Shown in pieces: positions 25,274 to 34,374 of a stretch of DNA of 64,000 nt. The DNA is from Pseudorhodoferax soli (lineage in GTDB: Bacteria; Pseudomonadota; Gammaproteobacteria; Burkholderiales; Burkholderiaceae_C). Location: the NCBI RefSeq assembly GCF_003337555.1, contig NZ_QPJK01000003.1:426115-490114 (forward strand), in the 5' to 3' direction. The translations under genes were made by a program, and so were the position numbers. Position 1 is the stretch's first letter. Each line of letters starts with the position of its first letter. The notes beneath the pieces were generated by a model. The model made no database searches and had not been told where the DNA came from. It was given only the letters and a program-made list of their open reading frames with translations.

Positions 25274-26056
25274 ATGGATGTGGACAAAGAACAGGACACC
25301 CCCGTGGCGGCCCCGCGCAAGGCCGCGGGCCGCGATGGCATGCGCACCGAGCAGGCGGCGGCGCGGCTGCGCACGCTGATCGTCTCGGGCGCGCTGACGC
25401 CAGGGCAGCGCCTGTCCGAGCGGGTGATTGCCGAGCAGCTGGAAGGCGTCTCGCGCACGCCGCTGCGCGAGGCCTTCAAGATCCTGGCGGCCGAGGGGCT
25501 GCTCACGCTGGAGCCCAACCGCGGCGCCGTCATCACGGCCCTGTCGCTGGCCGAGGTGGAGGCCGCCATCGAGGTGCTTATTGGGCTGGAGACCATGGCG
25601 GCCGAGCCGGCCTGCGAGCACGTCACCGATGCCGAGCTGCAAGCCATCGACGCGCTGCACGCGCGCATGGTGGCGGCGCATGCGGCGGGCGACCTGATGT
25701 CCTACTTCGAGATCAACCAGGCCATCCACCAGTGCATGGTGGACGCCGCGCGCAACCCGGTGCTCTCGCGCATCTATGCGGCCGAGTGCGCACGCATCCG
25801 GCGCTACCGCTACGCCGGCAACCAGCAGGCCGGCCGCTGGCGCCAGGCCGTGCAGGAGCATGGAGACATGCTGGCTGCGCTGCGCGACCGCGCCGGCCCG
25901 CTGTTGCGCGAGATGCTGCGCAAGCACCACAAGGGCGGCTGGGCCGTGTCGCGGCTGGTGCTGCAGGAAGACCCGCTCACCAACGGCGCGCAGGCCGCCA
26001 GGCCGGCGCGCCGGCGGCCGCGCGGCGGCAGCGCGCCCTCCCCTGCGGCGGCCTGA
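25274..26056 (+). CDS. GntR-family (FadR subgroup) transcriptional regulator
   Basis: A 260-residue DNA-binding protein. The winged helix occupies about residues 24-92, with LSERVIAEQLEGVSRTPLREAFKIL being the recognition-helix region. An all-helical FCD ligand domain follows (about 98-225), including the metal/ligand-binding positions in YFEINQAIHQCMVD and QAVQEHGDML. The C-terminal tail is basic and disordered (RPARRRPRGG). It is transcribed divergently from the acid-sugar operon and most likely represses it until the sugar acid or an intermediate binds. The start is supported by an overlapping GGAGG site. Confidence 0.88.
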   Translation: MDVDKEQDTPVAAPRKAAGRDGMRTEQAAARLRTLIVSGALTPGQRLSERVIAEQLEGVSRTPLREAFKILAAEGLLTLEPNRGAVITALSLAEVEAAIEVLIGLETMAAEPACEHVTDAELQAIDALHARMVAAHAAGDLMSYFEINQAIHQCMVDAARNPVLSRIYAAECARIRRYRYAGNQQAGRWRQAVQEHGDMLAALRDRAGPLLREMLRKHHKGGWAVSRLVLQEDPLTNGAQAARPARRRPRGGSAPSPAAA

Positions 26057-26389
26057 GCGGCGCTGCGCCCCGGCGGCGCGCATGCGTGCCGGGGCCTGCG
26101 CTGTGGCCCTCGGCGCTCGCGCTTGTTCCCTGCCGTCCTACAGACCCGCCCGCTGCGCGCCGTAGAGACTGCCTGCGACCGGGCGGCGCTGGCCGGCCCG
26201 CGGTGCGCAAGGCAGCGGTGCGGCGCGGGCCCGTCCGCCGACGCAACCCCATCTCTGTTGGAACAGGAGCGACCATGGCAGTCCACAAGACGGCGCCCTG
26301 CTGGGGCGTCGACACCGCAGGAGGCGACCCATAATCCCGCACCCGCCAACCAGCGCGGTACAGACCAAGACGCCCGAGAGACGCAATCC
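26057..26389 (+). other. 333-base intergenic region with a candidate leader peptide
   Basis: Just after the GntR gene a GC stem GCCCCGGC/GCCGGGGC (26067-26095) could terminate transcription, but it has no U tract. At 26275-26334 there is a 19-codon open frame (MAVHKTAPCWGVDTAGGDP) with a strong AGGAG ribosome site at 26265-26269, five bases before its ATG. It ends 55 bases before the histidine kinase. The remainder has no other coding or RNA signal that I can see. Confidence 0.45.
26275..26334 (+). CDS. Candidate 19-residue small protein or leader peptide
   Basis: The open frame has an unusually good ribosome binding site (AGGAG, five-base spacing) for such a short product and stops with TAA. 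It has no signal peptide or recognised motif. It could be a translated leader affecting the downstream histidine kinase. Alternatively it is a chance frame in GC-rich DNA, which I regard as about equally likely. Confidence 0.3.
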   Translation: MAVHKTAPCWGVDTAGGDP

Positions 26390-28486
26390 ATGAATGCACC
26401 CAGCGCCGGTGACGCGCACAGCGACATGTCGCTCGAAGACAGGGAGGAGCAGCTACGGCTCGCCGTCGAGGCGGCCGAAGTCGGCCTGTGGGATGTGGAC
26501 GTGGTCACCGGCACCCTCTACTGGCCGGCGCGGGTCAAGGCCATGTTCGGCATCTCCGCGCATGCGGCTGCGACTCTGGACGACTTCGTCGCCGGCGTGC
26601 ACCCCGATGACCGCCCGGCGGTCGTCCAGGCCTTCGCCGAGGCGCAGGACCCAGGCCTGCGCGCCATCTACGACGTGGAGTACCGCACCGTCGGCAAGGA
26701 AGACGGGCGGGTGCGCTGGGTGGCCGCCAAGGGCCGCGGCCTGTTCGACGAGGCCGGCGTTTGCAGGCGGGCGATCGGCACGGCGATCGACATCACCCTG
26801 CGCAAGGAGGCCGAAGCCCTGCAGCGCATCGCCCAGCAGCGGCTGCATGTGCTGGACAGCATCGAGCGCGCCACCCGGATGCTGACCGATCCCGGCGAGG
26901 TGATGCAGGTGACCACCCGGCTCCTCGGCCAAAACCTCGGTGCGACGCGCTGCGCCTACGCCGACGTGGAGCCCGACAACAACCGGTTCACCATCCGCAG
27001 CGACTGGTCGCGCCCTGGGGTGCCCTCCAGTGCGGGCGCCTACACGCTCGACCTCTTCGGGCCGCAGGCCACCTCCAACCTGCGCAACGGCAGGCACCTC
27101 GTCGTGCACGATGTCGATGCCGAGCTGGGCGACGAGGGCGGCGGCCGCATGTTCAACGCCATCGGCATCAAGGCCATCGTCTGCGCCGGCCTGGTGAAGG
27201 CCGGACGGCTGGTGGCGATGATGGCCGTTCACCAGGCGCATCCGCGCCGCTGGACCGAGGACGACCTGCGCATCATCACGGACGTGGTCGACCGCTGCTG
27301 GGTGCACATCGAGCGCGTGCGCGACGCCGCGGCCCTGCGCGACCAGGACCGCCGCAAGGACGAGTTCCTGGCCACGCTGGCGCACGAGCTGCGCAACCCC
27401 ATTGCCCCGATGCTGTTCTCCCTCGCCCTGCTCCAGCGCACACAGGCCGCCGAGGACCAGGCGCGCTCGCGCGCCGTCATCGAGCGGCAGGCCAGGCACC
27501 TGGTGCGGCTGATCGACGACCTGCTGGATGTCTCGCGCATCAACCGCGGCCTGGTCGAGCTCAAGCGCGAGGTCGTCGCGCTCGGGCCGCTCGTGGCCCA
27601 GGCGCTGGAAGCCGTCACGCCGGCCATGGAGCGCGCCCGGCACCGGCTCTCCGTGCAGATTGCGGACGCGCCCGCCTGGATCGACGCAGACCCGGCGCGC
27701 GTGGTGCAGGCCGTGACCAACCTGCTGACGAACGCCGCCAAGTACACGCCGGACCAGGGCGAGATCCGCCTGTCGGTGAGCCTGGCGGACGACAAGGCGC
27801 ACATCGCGCTGGCGGACAACGGCCTGGGCATCGACCCGGCGGACCACGACCGCGTCTTCGAGATGTTCACGCAGTTGCCGCACACCGGCAAGAAGGCCCA
27901 TGGCGGCCTGGGCATCGGCCTGTCGCTCGTCAAGCGCCTGGTGGACATGCACGGCGGTGCCGTCGGCGTGCGCAGTGCCGGGCTCCACCAGGGCAGCACC
28001 TTCTGGATCGAACTGCCGCTGACTGCAGCGCCACAGGCTGCCGCGGCGGCAGAAGGGGCCCGCGGCAACGCGCAGCCCAAGGGGCGCGTCCTGGTGGTCG
28101 AAGACAACGTCGACGGACTGGCTGCCCTGGTGGAACTCATCGAAACGGAGGGCCATGCCGTGCGGGGCGCGCCCGACGGTCCCAGTGCGCTGCAAACCGC
28201 GGCGCAGTGGCGGCCGGACATCGTGCTGCTCGACCTGGGGCTGCCGCAGATGGACGGCTACGAGGTGGCGGCGCGGATGCGCCAGGATCTCGGCCTCGCC
28301 CAGGCGCGCATCGTGGCGCTGACCGGCTGGGGCACCCGGCGCGACCGCGAGAAGACGGCGGCGGCCGGCTTCGACGCCCACCTCACGAAGCCGGTGGCGC
28401 CCGACGACCTGCTCGAACTGCTGGGCCGCTGGCTCACGCCGGAGCCCTCTGCAGCCAGCGCGCTGCGCCACGACGGACCTGCATGA
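26390..28486 (+). CDS. Hybrid sensor histidine kinase (PAS-GAF-HisKA-HATPase-REC)
   Basis: A 698-residue soluble sensor kinase. A PAS domain (about 20-140) begins LRLAVEAAEVGLWDVDVVTG and a GAF domain spans about 155-305. The dimerisation/phosphorylation helix DEFLATLAHELRNPIAP has His332. The ATPase domain shows NLLTNAAKYT, DNGLGID and GGLGIGLSLVKRLV. A C-terminal receiver has Asp615 in IVLLDLGLPQMDG. No membrane helices are present, so it senses a cytosolic cue through PAS/GAF. Phosphorelay output proteins are not encoded nearby. The last codons overlap a small secreted-protein frame by ATGA. Confidence 0.9.
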   Translation: MNAPSAGDAHSDMSLEDREEQLRLAVEAAEVGLWDVDVVTGTLYWPARVKAMFGISAHAAATLDDFVAGVHPDDRPAVVQAFAEAQDPGLRAIYDVEYRTVGKEDGRVRWVAAKGRGLFDEAGVCRRAIGTAIDITLRKEAEALQRIAQQRLHVLDSIERATRMLTDPGEVMQVTTRLLGQNLGATRCAYADVEPDNNRFTIRSDWSRPGVPSSAGAYTLDLFGPQATSNLRNGRHLVVHDVDAELGDEGGGRMFNAIGIKAIVCAGLVKAGRLVAMMAVHQAHPRRWTEDDLRIITDVVDRCWVHIERVRDAAALRDQDRRKDEFLATLAHELRNPIAPMLFSLALLQRTQAAEDQARSRAVIERQARHLVRLIDDLLDVSRINRGLVELKREVVALGPLVAQALEAVTPAMERARHRLSVQIADAPAWIDADPARVVQAVTNLLTNAAKYTPDQGEIRLSVSLADDKAHIALADNGLGIDPADHDRVFEMFTQLPHTGKKAHGGLGIGLSLVKRLVDMHGGAVGVRSAGLHQGSTFWIELPLTAAPQAAAAAEGARGNAQPKGRVLVVEDNVDGLAALVELIETEGHAVRGAPDGPSALQTAAQWRPDIVLLDLGLPQMDGYEVAARMRQDLGLAQARIVALTGWGTRRDREKTAAAGFDAHLTKPVAPDDLLELLGRWLTPEPSAASALRHDGPA

Positions 28487-28683
28487 AGCGTCTCGTGCTG
28501 GTGCTGGCCTGCCTGGCCGCTTCTGCCCGGGCGGAGGTGCCCTGGTTCACCATCGTCGGCGACCGCGCCGATCCGGACGCCGACACCATCGACATGAACC
28601 CGATCGCGGTCGCGCGCCAGGGCCAGTCGGTGGTGATGGAGATCCGCATGAACCGCAGCATCAAGGCGGCCTGCTCCCGCTGA
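28483..28683 (+). CDS. Small secreted protein, probably truncated
   Basis: A 66-residue frame whose ATG overlaps the kinase stop (ATGA). MKRLVLVLACLAASARA is a good signal peptide. The mature part (EVPWFTIVGDRADPDADTID...) resembles the N-terminal half of roughly 130-residue exported proteins of Comamonadaceae that I recall as surface-adhesin E-like. The sequence ends abruptly at NRSIKAACSR, where relatives would continue with a cysteine-containing second half. It is probably a decayed gene. I could not find the missing half in another frame. Confidence 0.55.
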   Translation: MKRLVLVLACLAASARAEVPWFTIVGDRADPDADTIDMNPIAVARQGQSVVMEIRMNRSIKAACSR

Positions 28684-28812
28684 AGACCGGCAACAGGCCG
28701 CGCTGCACCGCGGCGCCGCATGCGCATGTCATCCGTTCTTCACGCAGCGTTCCTAGCATCCCGCCAGCCTGGTCGCCCGCGGCCAGCCCTCCACTCGGTA
28801 CCACGGGAACAC

Positions 28813-31659
28813 ATGCACATGCCCAAGTGCTCGCCCCTGCGCCGGCTGCCCGCCGCGCTCACACTCGCACTTCCGCTCGGCCTGGCGGCGCTGGCGGCAA
28901 CCACGGCGCCGGCCCACGCGGTCGTGATCAGCCAGGTCTACGGCGGCGGCGGCAATTCCGGCGCGACGCTGAAGAACGACTTCATCGAAATCTTCAACAA
29001 CGGCAGCGCGCCCGTCGACATCGGCGGTTGGTCGGTGCAATACGCATCGGCCGCCGGCGCCGCTTGGCTGCTCACGCCGATTCCGGCCGGCACGGTGCTG
29101 CAGCCCGGCCGCTACCTGCTGGTGCGCCAGGCCGAAGGCAACGGCGGCACGGTCGACGTGGCCGCCGACCTGGCCGGCACGATCGCGATGTCGGGCAGCA
29201 ACGGCAAGGTCGCGCTGGTCGCCAACGCCGGCCCGCTGTCCGGCAGCGCACCCACCGGCGGCGCGCTGGTGGACATCATGAGCTTCGGCAGCGCGACGCC
29301 GACCGAAGGCAGCCCGACGCAGGCCCTGTCGAACGCCACCGCGGCCCTGCGCAATGCCGGCGGCTGCGCCGACACCGGCAACAACGCCAGCGACTTCACC
29401 ATTGCCGCGCCCGCGCCGCGCAACAGCGCCACGGCCGCCGCGGTGTGCAGCGGCGACCCGGGCCCGGCGCAGCCGCTCGCCGCGGCGATCTACGCGGTCC
29501 AGGGCGACGGCGCGAAGAGCCCGCTGGTCGGCCGGCTCGTGCGCACCCGCGGTGTCGTGACCAAGACCATGAACAACGGCTTCTTCATGCAGGACCAGAC
29601 GGGCGACAACAACCCGCTGACCTCGGACGGCATCTTCGTCTTCACGGGCCAGGCCGCCTTCCCGTCTGCCGCAGTCGGCAACCTGGTCGAGGTGACGGCC
29701 ACCGTCGCCGAGTTCAACACCGGCGCCGCCAGCAACGCCGACACGCTGGCCCACACCGTGACCCAGCTGGGCGGCGTGAACGCCGTGAGCTTCCTCAACA
29801 GCGGCCTCGCGATCGCGCCGACCGCCGTGAACCTGCCCGAGAGCGTGGACGGCGAGCTGGAGCGCTACGAGGGCATGCTGGTCACGCTGAGCGGCCCGTT
29901 CACGGTGCAGCAGAACTTCTTCCAGGGCCGCTACGGCCAGCTGACGCTGGCGGTGGGCGGCCGCATCGAGACACCGACCAACCGCTTCCGCCCGGGCCCG
30001 CAGGCCCAGGCGCTGGCCGACGAGAACGCGCGGCGCCGCATCATCCTGGACGACGGCAGCAGCCTGCAGAACCCGAACCCGACCCCCTACCTCGGCAACG
30101 ACGCGCTGCCGCGCGCGGGCGACCTCGCCGGCGCCATCACCGGCGTGATCGACTACGGCCTGGCGACCAACAGCAACACCGGGTTCGGCGACTACAAGAT
30201 CCATCCGACCACGGCGCCGAGCTTCAGCACCGCCAACCCGCGCACGGCGGCACCGCAGGACGTGGGCGGCAGCATCAAGGTCGCCAGCTTCAACGTGCTG
30301 AACTACTTCACCACCTTCACCAACGGCGCCACGGCCAGCGGCCAGACCGGCCAAGGCTGCGCACTGGGCAGCGCCGTCAGCGCGGCGAACTGCCGCGGCG
30401 CAAGCAACCTGGAGGAATTCCTGCGCCAGCGCGCCAAGATCGTCGAGGCCATGGCCGCGATCGACGCCGACGCGCTGGGCCTCATGGAGATCCAGAACAA
30501 CGGCAACGTGGCCACGCAGAACCTCGTCGATGCGCTGAACGCACGCATGGGTGCGAACACCTACCGCACCACGTCCGTGCCGGCCGAAGGCACGGGCACC
30601 GACGCCATCCGCGTCGCGGTGATCTACAAGCCCGCCAAGCTCACGGCGGTCGGCCCAGCCGTCAGCGATGCCGACCCGGTCAACAACCGGCCCACGCTGG
30701 CGCAGACCTTCGGACTGGCCAGCGGCGAGCGCTTCACGCTGTTCGTCAACCACCTGAAGTCCAAGGGCAGCTGCCCGGCCGCGGGCGACGCCGATGCCGC
30801 GGGCAACACCGACACCGGCGACGGCCAGGGCTGCTGGAATGCGCAGCGCGTGCAGCAGGCCCGCCGGCTGGGCATGTTCGTGGCACAGCGCCAGACGGCC
30901 TCGGGCAGCAACGACGCGCTGCTGGTGGGCGACTTCAACGCCTACGCCCAGGAAGATCCGATCGCCCACCTGACGGGCAGCGGCTTCGTCGACCAGATCG
31001 GCCGCTTCGACGCCTCGGGCTACTCGTATGTGTTCGATGGCGCGGCCGGCCGGCTCGACCACGCGCTCGCCAGCGGCACGCTGTCTGCCCGCGTGAACCG
31101 CGCGGTGCACTGGCACATCAATGCCGACGAGACGGCGCTGGCCGACTACAACCTGGAGTTCAAGGCGCCGCAGGCGTGCAACGGCGCCAGCTGCCCGGCC
31201 GATCCGTACCAGGTCTCGCCGTACCGCTCCTCGGACCACGATCCGGTGGTGGTCGGCCTGAACTATGCGAAGACCTTCACCGGCACGGCCGGGCGCGACG
31301 TGCTGGTCGGCACGGCGGGCAACGACGTGCTGATCGGCGGCCCCGGCCCGGACGCGCTGACCGGCGGTGGCGGCAACAACGTGTTCGTGTACCAGTCGAT
31401 GCGCGACCTGGGCGACGCCATCACCGACTTCGTGCCGGGCAAGGACCGCATCGACCTCGGCGCACTGCTGGCCTCGATCGGTGCCGGCGGCAACGCCTAC
31501 GGCGCGGGCGTGGTCAAGCTGGTGGCCTCCGGTGCGGACACGCTGCTGCAGATCGACATCGACGGCAGCGCCGGCCCCGTCGCCGCCCGCACGCTGGCCA
31601 CGCTGCGCAATGTGAACCCCGCCAGCCTCTCGCCCAGCCGCGATCTCGGCGTGCAATGA
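28813..31659 (+). CDS. ExeM/NucH-family extracellular endonuclease with lamin-tail and RTX repeats
   Basis: A 948-residue secreted nuclease. A signal peptide ends near TTAPAHA. A lamin-tail domain (about 36-150, VISQVYGGGGNSGATLKNDFIEIFN) is followed by an OB-like region (about 225-340). The endonuclease/exonuclease/phosphatase domain spans about 495-815. Its catalytic landmarks are ASFNVLNYF, LGLMEIQNNG (metal Glu), FVNHLKSKGS, LLVGDFNAY and SSDHDPVVVG (catalytic Asp-His). RTX calcium repeats follow near 835-870 (GTAGNDVLIGGPGPDALTGG). It probably degrades extracellular DNA in biofilms or for nutrients. The ATG follows GGGAA, and a second ATG two codons later is possible. Confidence 0.9.
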   Translation: MHMPKCSPLRRLPAALTLALPLGLAALAATTAPAHAVVISQVYGGGGNSGATLKNDFIEIFNNGSAPVDIGGWSVQYASAAGAAWLLTPIPAGTVLQPGRYLLVRQAEGNGGTVDVAADLAGTIAMSGSNGKVALVANAGPLSGSAPTGGALVDIMSFGSATPTEGSPTQALSNATAALRNAGGCADTGNNASDFTIAAPAPRNSATAAAVCSGDPGPAQPLAAAIYAVQGDGAKSPLVGRLVRTRGVVTKTMNNGFFMQDQTGDNNPLTSDGIFVFTGQAAFPSAAVGNLVEVTATVAEFNTGAASNADTLAHTVTQLGGVNAVSFLNSGLAIAPTAVNLPESVDGELERYEGMLVTLSGPFTVQQNFFQGRYGQLTLAVGGRIETPTNRFRPGPQAQALADENARRRIILDDGSSLQNPNPTPYLGNDALPRAGDLAGAITGVIDYGLATNSNTGFGDYKIHPTTAPSFSTANPRTAAPQDVGGSIKVASFNVLNYFTTFTNGATASGQTGQGCALGSAVSAANCRGASNLEEFLRQRAKIVEAMAAIDADALGLMEIQNNGNVATQNLVDALNARMGANTYRTTSVPAEGTGTDAIRVAVIYKPAKLTAVGPAVSDADPVNNRPTLAQTFGLASGERFTLFVNHLKSKGSCPAAGDADAAGNTDTGDGQGCWNAQRVQQARRLGMFVAQRQTASGSNDALLVGDFNAYAQEDPIAHLTGSGFVDQIGRFDASGYSYVFDGAAGRLDHALASGTLSARVNRAVHWHINADETALADYNLEFKAPQACNGASCPADPYQVSPYRSSDHDPVVVGLNYAKTFTGTAGRDVLVGTAGNDVLIGGPGPDALTGGGGNNVFVYQSMRDLGDAITDFVPGKDRIDLGALLASIGAGGNAYGAGVVKLVASGADTLLQIDIDGSAGPVAARTLATLRNVNPASLSPSRDLGVQ

Positions 31660-31679
31660 ACCCGCCCAGGAACACCACC

Positions 31680-32315
31680 ATGCACAAGCAACTCCTCCTC
31701 GCCGCGCTGGTCGGCGGCCTCTGGGCCGCCAGCGCATCGGCCGCGCCCGTTTTCGCCGATCTGGCGCAGTGGACATCGGCCGGCGACGTCAGCGTGGGCT
31801 CGGCCACCTCGGCCCGCATCACGACGGCCGCCGTCGAATCCGGCGAGCAGCCTGCGGGCGCGTCGGGCGCCCTGCTCTTCTACGAACTGGAGCCGGCCCT
31901 GGCGCTGGCCCCCGGGCTGCTGCCAGCGGACACCATCGAGGGATCAGGCCTGCAGTTCAGCTTCAGCGCGCCGGAGGCCACGACCATCAGCTTTGCCTGG
32001 ACGCTGGGCACCGCCCTGTTCGATGCGGACTACCTCGACCGCGCTTTCGTCGTGATCGATGGCAGCCTGTTCGAGTCCCTGGCCGACGTGGCCCTCACGG
32101 CCGTCAACGGACGGTTCAGCCACACCTTCGGCGCGGGAGAGCACGCGCTGGCCTTCGGCATCCTGGACGTGAACTCCACCGACCTCGTCTCCACGCTGGA
32201 CATCTCGGATTTCCGCGTCAGCAGCGCCGCCGAGGTCCCCGAGCCGGGCACCTGGGCGCTGATGCTGGCCGGGATCGCCGGCCTGGCAGGCACGGCCCGC
32301 CGCCGCCGCGGCTGA
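31680..32315 (+). CDS. PEP-CTERM sorting-domain protein
   Basis: A 211-residue exported protein. The signal peptide MHKQLLLAALVGGLWAASASA precedes a beta-rich domain of about 160 residues (NF038-type PEP-CTERM proteins look similar, but I recognise no enzyme). The C-terminus VPEPGTWALMLAGIAGLAG plus a RRRR cluster is a textbook PEP-CTERM sorting signal. It should be processed by an exosortase and displayed or released with exopolysaccharide. The start at 31680 has AGGA upstream. An earlier ATG at 31656 overlapping the nuclease stop would spoil the signal peptide. No exosortase is in this window. Confidence 0.85.
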   Translation: MHKQLLLAALVGGLWAASASAAPVFADLAQWTSAGDVSVGSATSARITTAAVESGEQPAGASGALLFYELEPALALAPGLLPADTIEGSGLQFSFSAPEATTISFAWTLGTALFDADYLDRAFVVIDGSLFESLADVALTAVNGRFSHTFGAGEHALAFGILDVNSTDLVSTLDISDFRVSSAAEVPEPGTWALMLAGIAGLAGTARRRRG

Positions 32316-32364
32316 TGCGGGGAGCCGGGCGCTGCCGGGCGCCCGCTTCCCGCCGCGCGCCGGC

Positions 32365-34362
32365 TCAGCCCGCGCGGCGTTGCGAGGCCAGCCGCCGCAC
32401 TACCGCCAACAGCTGGTCGATCTCGCCGAAGGTGTTGTAGAAGGCCAGCGAGGGCCGCACCGTGGTCTCCACGCCGAAGCGGCGCAGGATGGGCTGGGCG
32501 CAGTGGTGGCCCGTGCGCACCGCGATGCCCTCGTCGTTGAGGGCCCGGCCGACCTCTTCGGTCGTGTAGCCCTCGAGCACGAACGACATCACGCTGGCCT
32601 TGTCGTCGGCCGTGCCGATCAGTCGCACACCGGGAATGGTCCGCAACTGTGCCATGCCGTAGACCAGCAACTCGTGCTCGTAGCGCGCGATGTTCTCGAT
32701 GCCGACCCTGTTCACGTAGTCGATCGCCGCGCCCAGGCCCACCGCGTCGGCGATGTTGCCGGTGCCGGCCTCGAACTTGTTCGGGATCGGCTGGAACACG
32801 GTCTTCTCGAAGGTCACGTCGGCAATCATGTTGCCGCCGCCTTGCCAGGGCGGCATGTCTTCGAGCACTTCGCGCTTGCCCCAGACCACGCCGATGCCGG
32901 TGGGGCCGAACACCTTGTGGCCGGAGAACACGAAGAAGTCGGCGCCGATGTCCTGCACGTCCACGCGCATGTGCGAGACCGACTGCGCACCGTCCACCAG
33001 CGCCTTGGCGCCGGCGCGGTGGGCCAGCGCCACGATGTCCTTGACCGGCACCACGGTGCCAAGCGCATTGGAGACCTGGGTCACGGCGACGATCTTCGTG
33101 CGGTCGTTGAGCAGCTTCTTGTATTCGTCCAGCAGCACCTGGCCGGAGTCGTCGACCGGGATCACGCGCAGCTTGGCGCCCTTGGCGGACGCCAGCTGCT
33201 GCCACGGCACGATGTTGGCGTGGTGCTCCAGGTGGGAGACGATGATTTCGTCGCCCTCGCCCACGTGCTGGCCGCCCCAGCTCTTGGCCACCAGGTTGAT
33301 GGCCTCGGTGGTGCCGCGCACGAAGATGACCTCGTTCACGTCGGGCGCATTGATGAAGGTCTTCACGCGCTGGCGTGCGCCTTCGTACCCATCGGTGGCG
33401 CGGGCCGCCAGTGCATGCGCGGCCCGGTGGATGTTCGAGTTCTCGTGCGCGTAGAAGTGCGCGATGCGGTCGATCACCGATTGCGGCTTGTGCGTCGTCG
33501 CCGCGTTGTCGAACCACACCAGCTGCCGGCCGTTGACACGCTCCTGCAGGATGGGGAAGTCGCGCCGCACGGCGTTGACGTCGAAGGCCGGGTGGCGGCC
33601 CGCACCGGCCTGCGGCACCGCAGCCTGCGCCCCATGGGGATGGGGCTTGGCTGGCGTCACGTGGCCGCTGGGCAGGACGACGGCATCGACGAAGTAGAAC
33701 TTCGGCTCGGTGGCCGGCGCGGCCTGTGGCGTGGCGGTGCCTGCCACCGGCGCCGTGGCACGCGGCGCGGTGGGCGCAGCGAACGGTGCATGGGCCAGGC
33801 CGTCCAGCGCGTCGGCCGAAGGCCTGGCATCCGTGCCCACGCCGCCGGCCGAAGGCGCGCCGTAGCCCGGGCTCAGGAAGTAGAACGGCGCAGCGCCCGT
33901 GGCCGGGTGCGTCGCGGCCTGATGGGCGCTCGCGCCCGAGGCCTCGGGCACACCCAGCACGGCACCGCCCAGGCGCGGCTCGTAGGCCGGCAGCGCGCTG
34001 ACGACGGTGTCGGGCACGCCATTGCCGGCCTGCGCGTGCGGCAGCAGCGCGGGCGCGCGGTGCGCCAACGATGCCAGCGGCGTGGGCGAAGCCGGCAGCA
34101 GGTTCGCGCCTGGCGCGATGCCCTGCGGAATCGGCGTGCCGGGCACCGACGGGCCGAAGCCCGCCGGGCTGACCAGCGGTGAGCCGGGTGGCGCGATGTT
34201 CACGGGCGCCTGCACACCCGCAGGCGAGCCCGCCGAGCCCAGGGCAGGCACCGACGACGGTGGCGTGCCCGGCAGGGCCGCGAACAGGGCGTTGGCCATG
34301 CGCGCGAGCACCGCGGGGTCGATCGGCGCCTCCGGCCCTGCGGGCAGAGATGCAATGGTCAT
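32365..34362 (-). CDS. Encapsulin-cargo cysteine desulfurase (CyD, family 2A system)
   Basis: A 665-residue protein. Residues 1 to about 255 are a Pro/Ala/Gly-rich, probably disordered extension, and from about 260 a SufS-type aminotransferase domain runs to the end. The PLP lysine is Lys483 in SGHKVFGPTG and the persulfide cysteine is Cys621 in RTGHHCAQP. The reaction is cysteine to alanine plus sulfane sulfur. The extension carries two FYF-containing motifs (APFYFLSPGYG and EPKFYFVDAV), typical of the targeting tails that load this enzyme into family 2A encapsulins. The encapsulin gene lies 12 bases upstream. Confidence 0.92.
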   Translation of the reverse strand: MTIASLPAGPEAPIDPAVLARMANALFAALPGTPPSSVPALGSAGSPAGVQAPVNIAPPGSPLVSPAGFGPSVPGTPIPQGIAPGANLLPASPTPLASLAHRAPALLPHAQAGNGVPDTVVSALPAYEPRLGGAVLGVPEASGASAHQAATHPATGAAPFYFLSPGYGAPSAGGVGTDARPSADALDGLAHAPFAAPTAPRATAPVAGTATPQAAPATEPKFYFVDAVVLPSGHVTPAKPHPHGAQAAVPQAGAGRHPAFDVNAVRRDFPILQERVNGRQLVWFDNAATTHKPQSVIDRIAHFYAHENSNIHRAAHALAARATDGYEGARQRVKTFINAPDVNEVIFVRGTTEAINLVAKSWGGQHVGEGDEIIVSHLEHHANIVPWQQLASAKGAKLRVIPVDDSGQVLLDEYKKLLNDRTKIVAVTQVSNALGTVVPVKDIVALAHRAGAKALVDGAQSVSHMRVDVQDIGADFFVFSGHKVFGPTGIGVVWGKREVLEDMPPWQGGGNMIADVTFEKTVFQPIPNKFEAGTGNIADAVGLGAAIDYVNRVGIENIARYEHELLVYGMAQLRTIPGVRLIGTADDKASVMSFVLEGYTTEEVGRALNDEGIAVRTGHHCAQPILRRFGVETTVRPSLAFYNTFGEIDQLLAVVRRLASQRRAG

Positions 34363-34374
34363 GGGCCGGCGCTC

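Noticed and set aside
26067-26095. GC stem after the GntR gene as a rho-independent terminator
   Set aside because: The stem is strong but no U tract follows. It is kept only as a remark in the intergenic entry.
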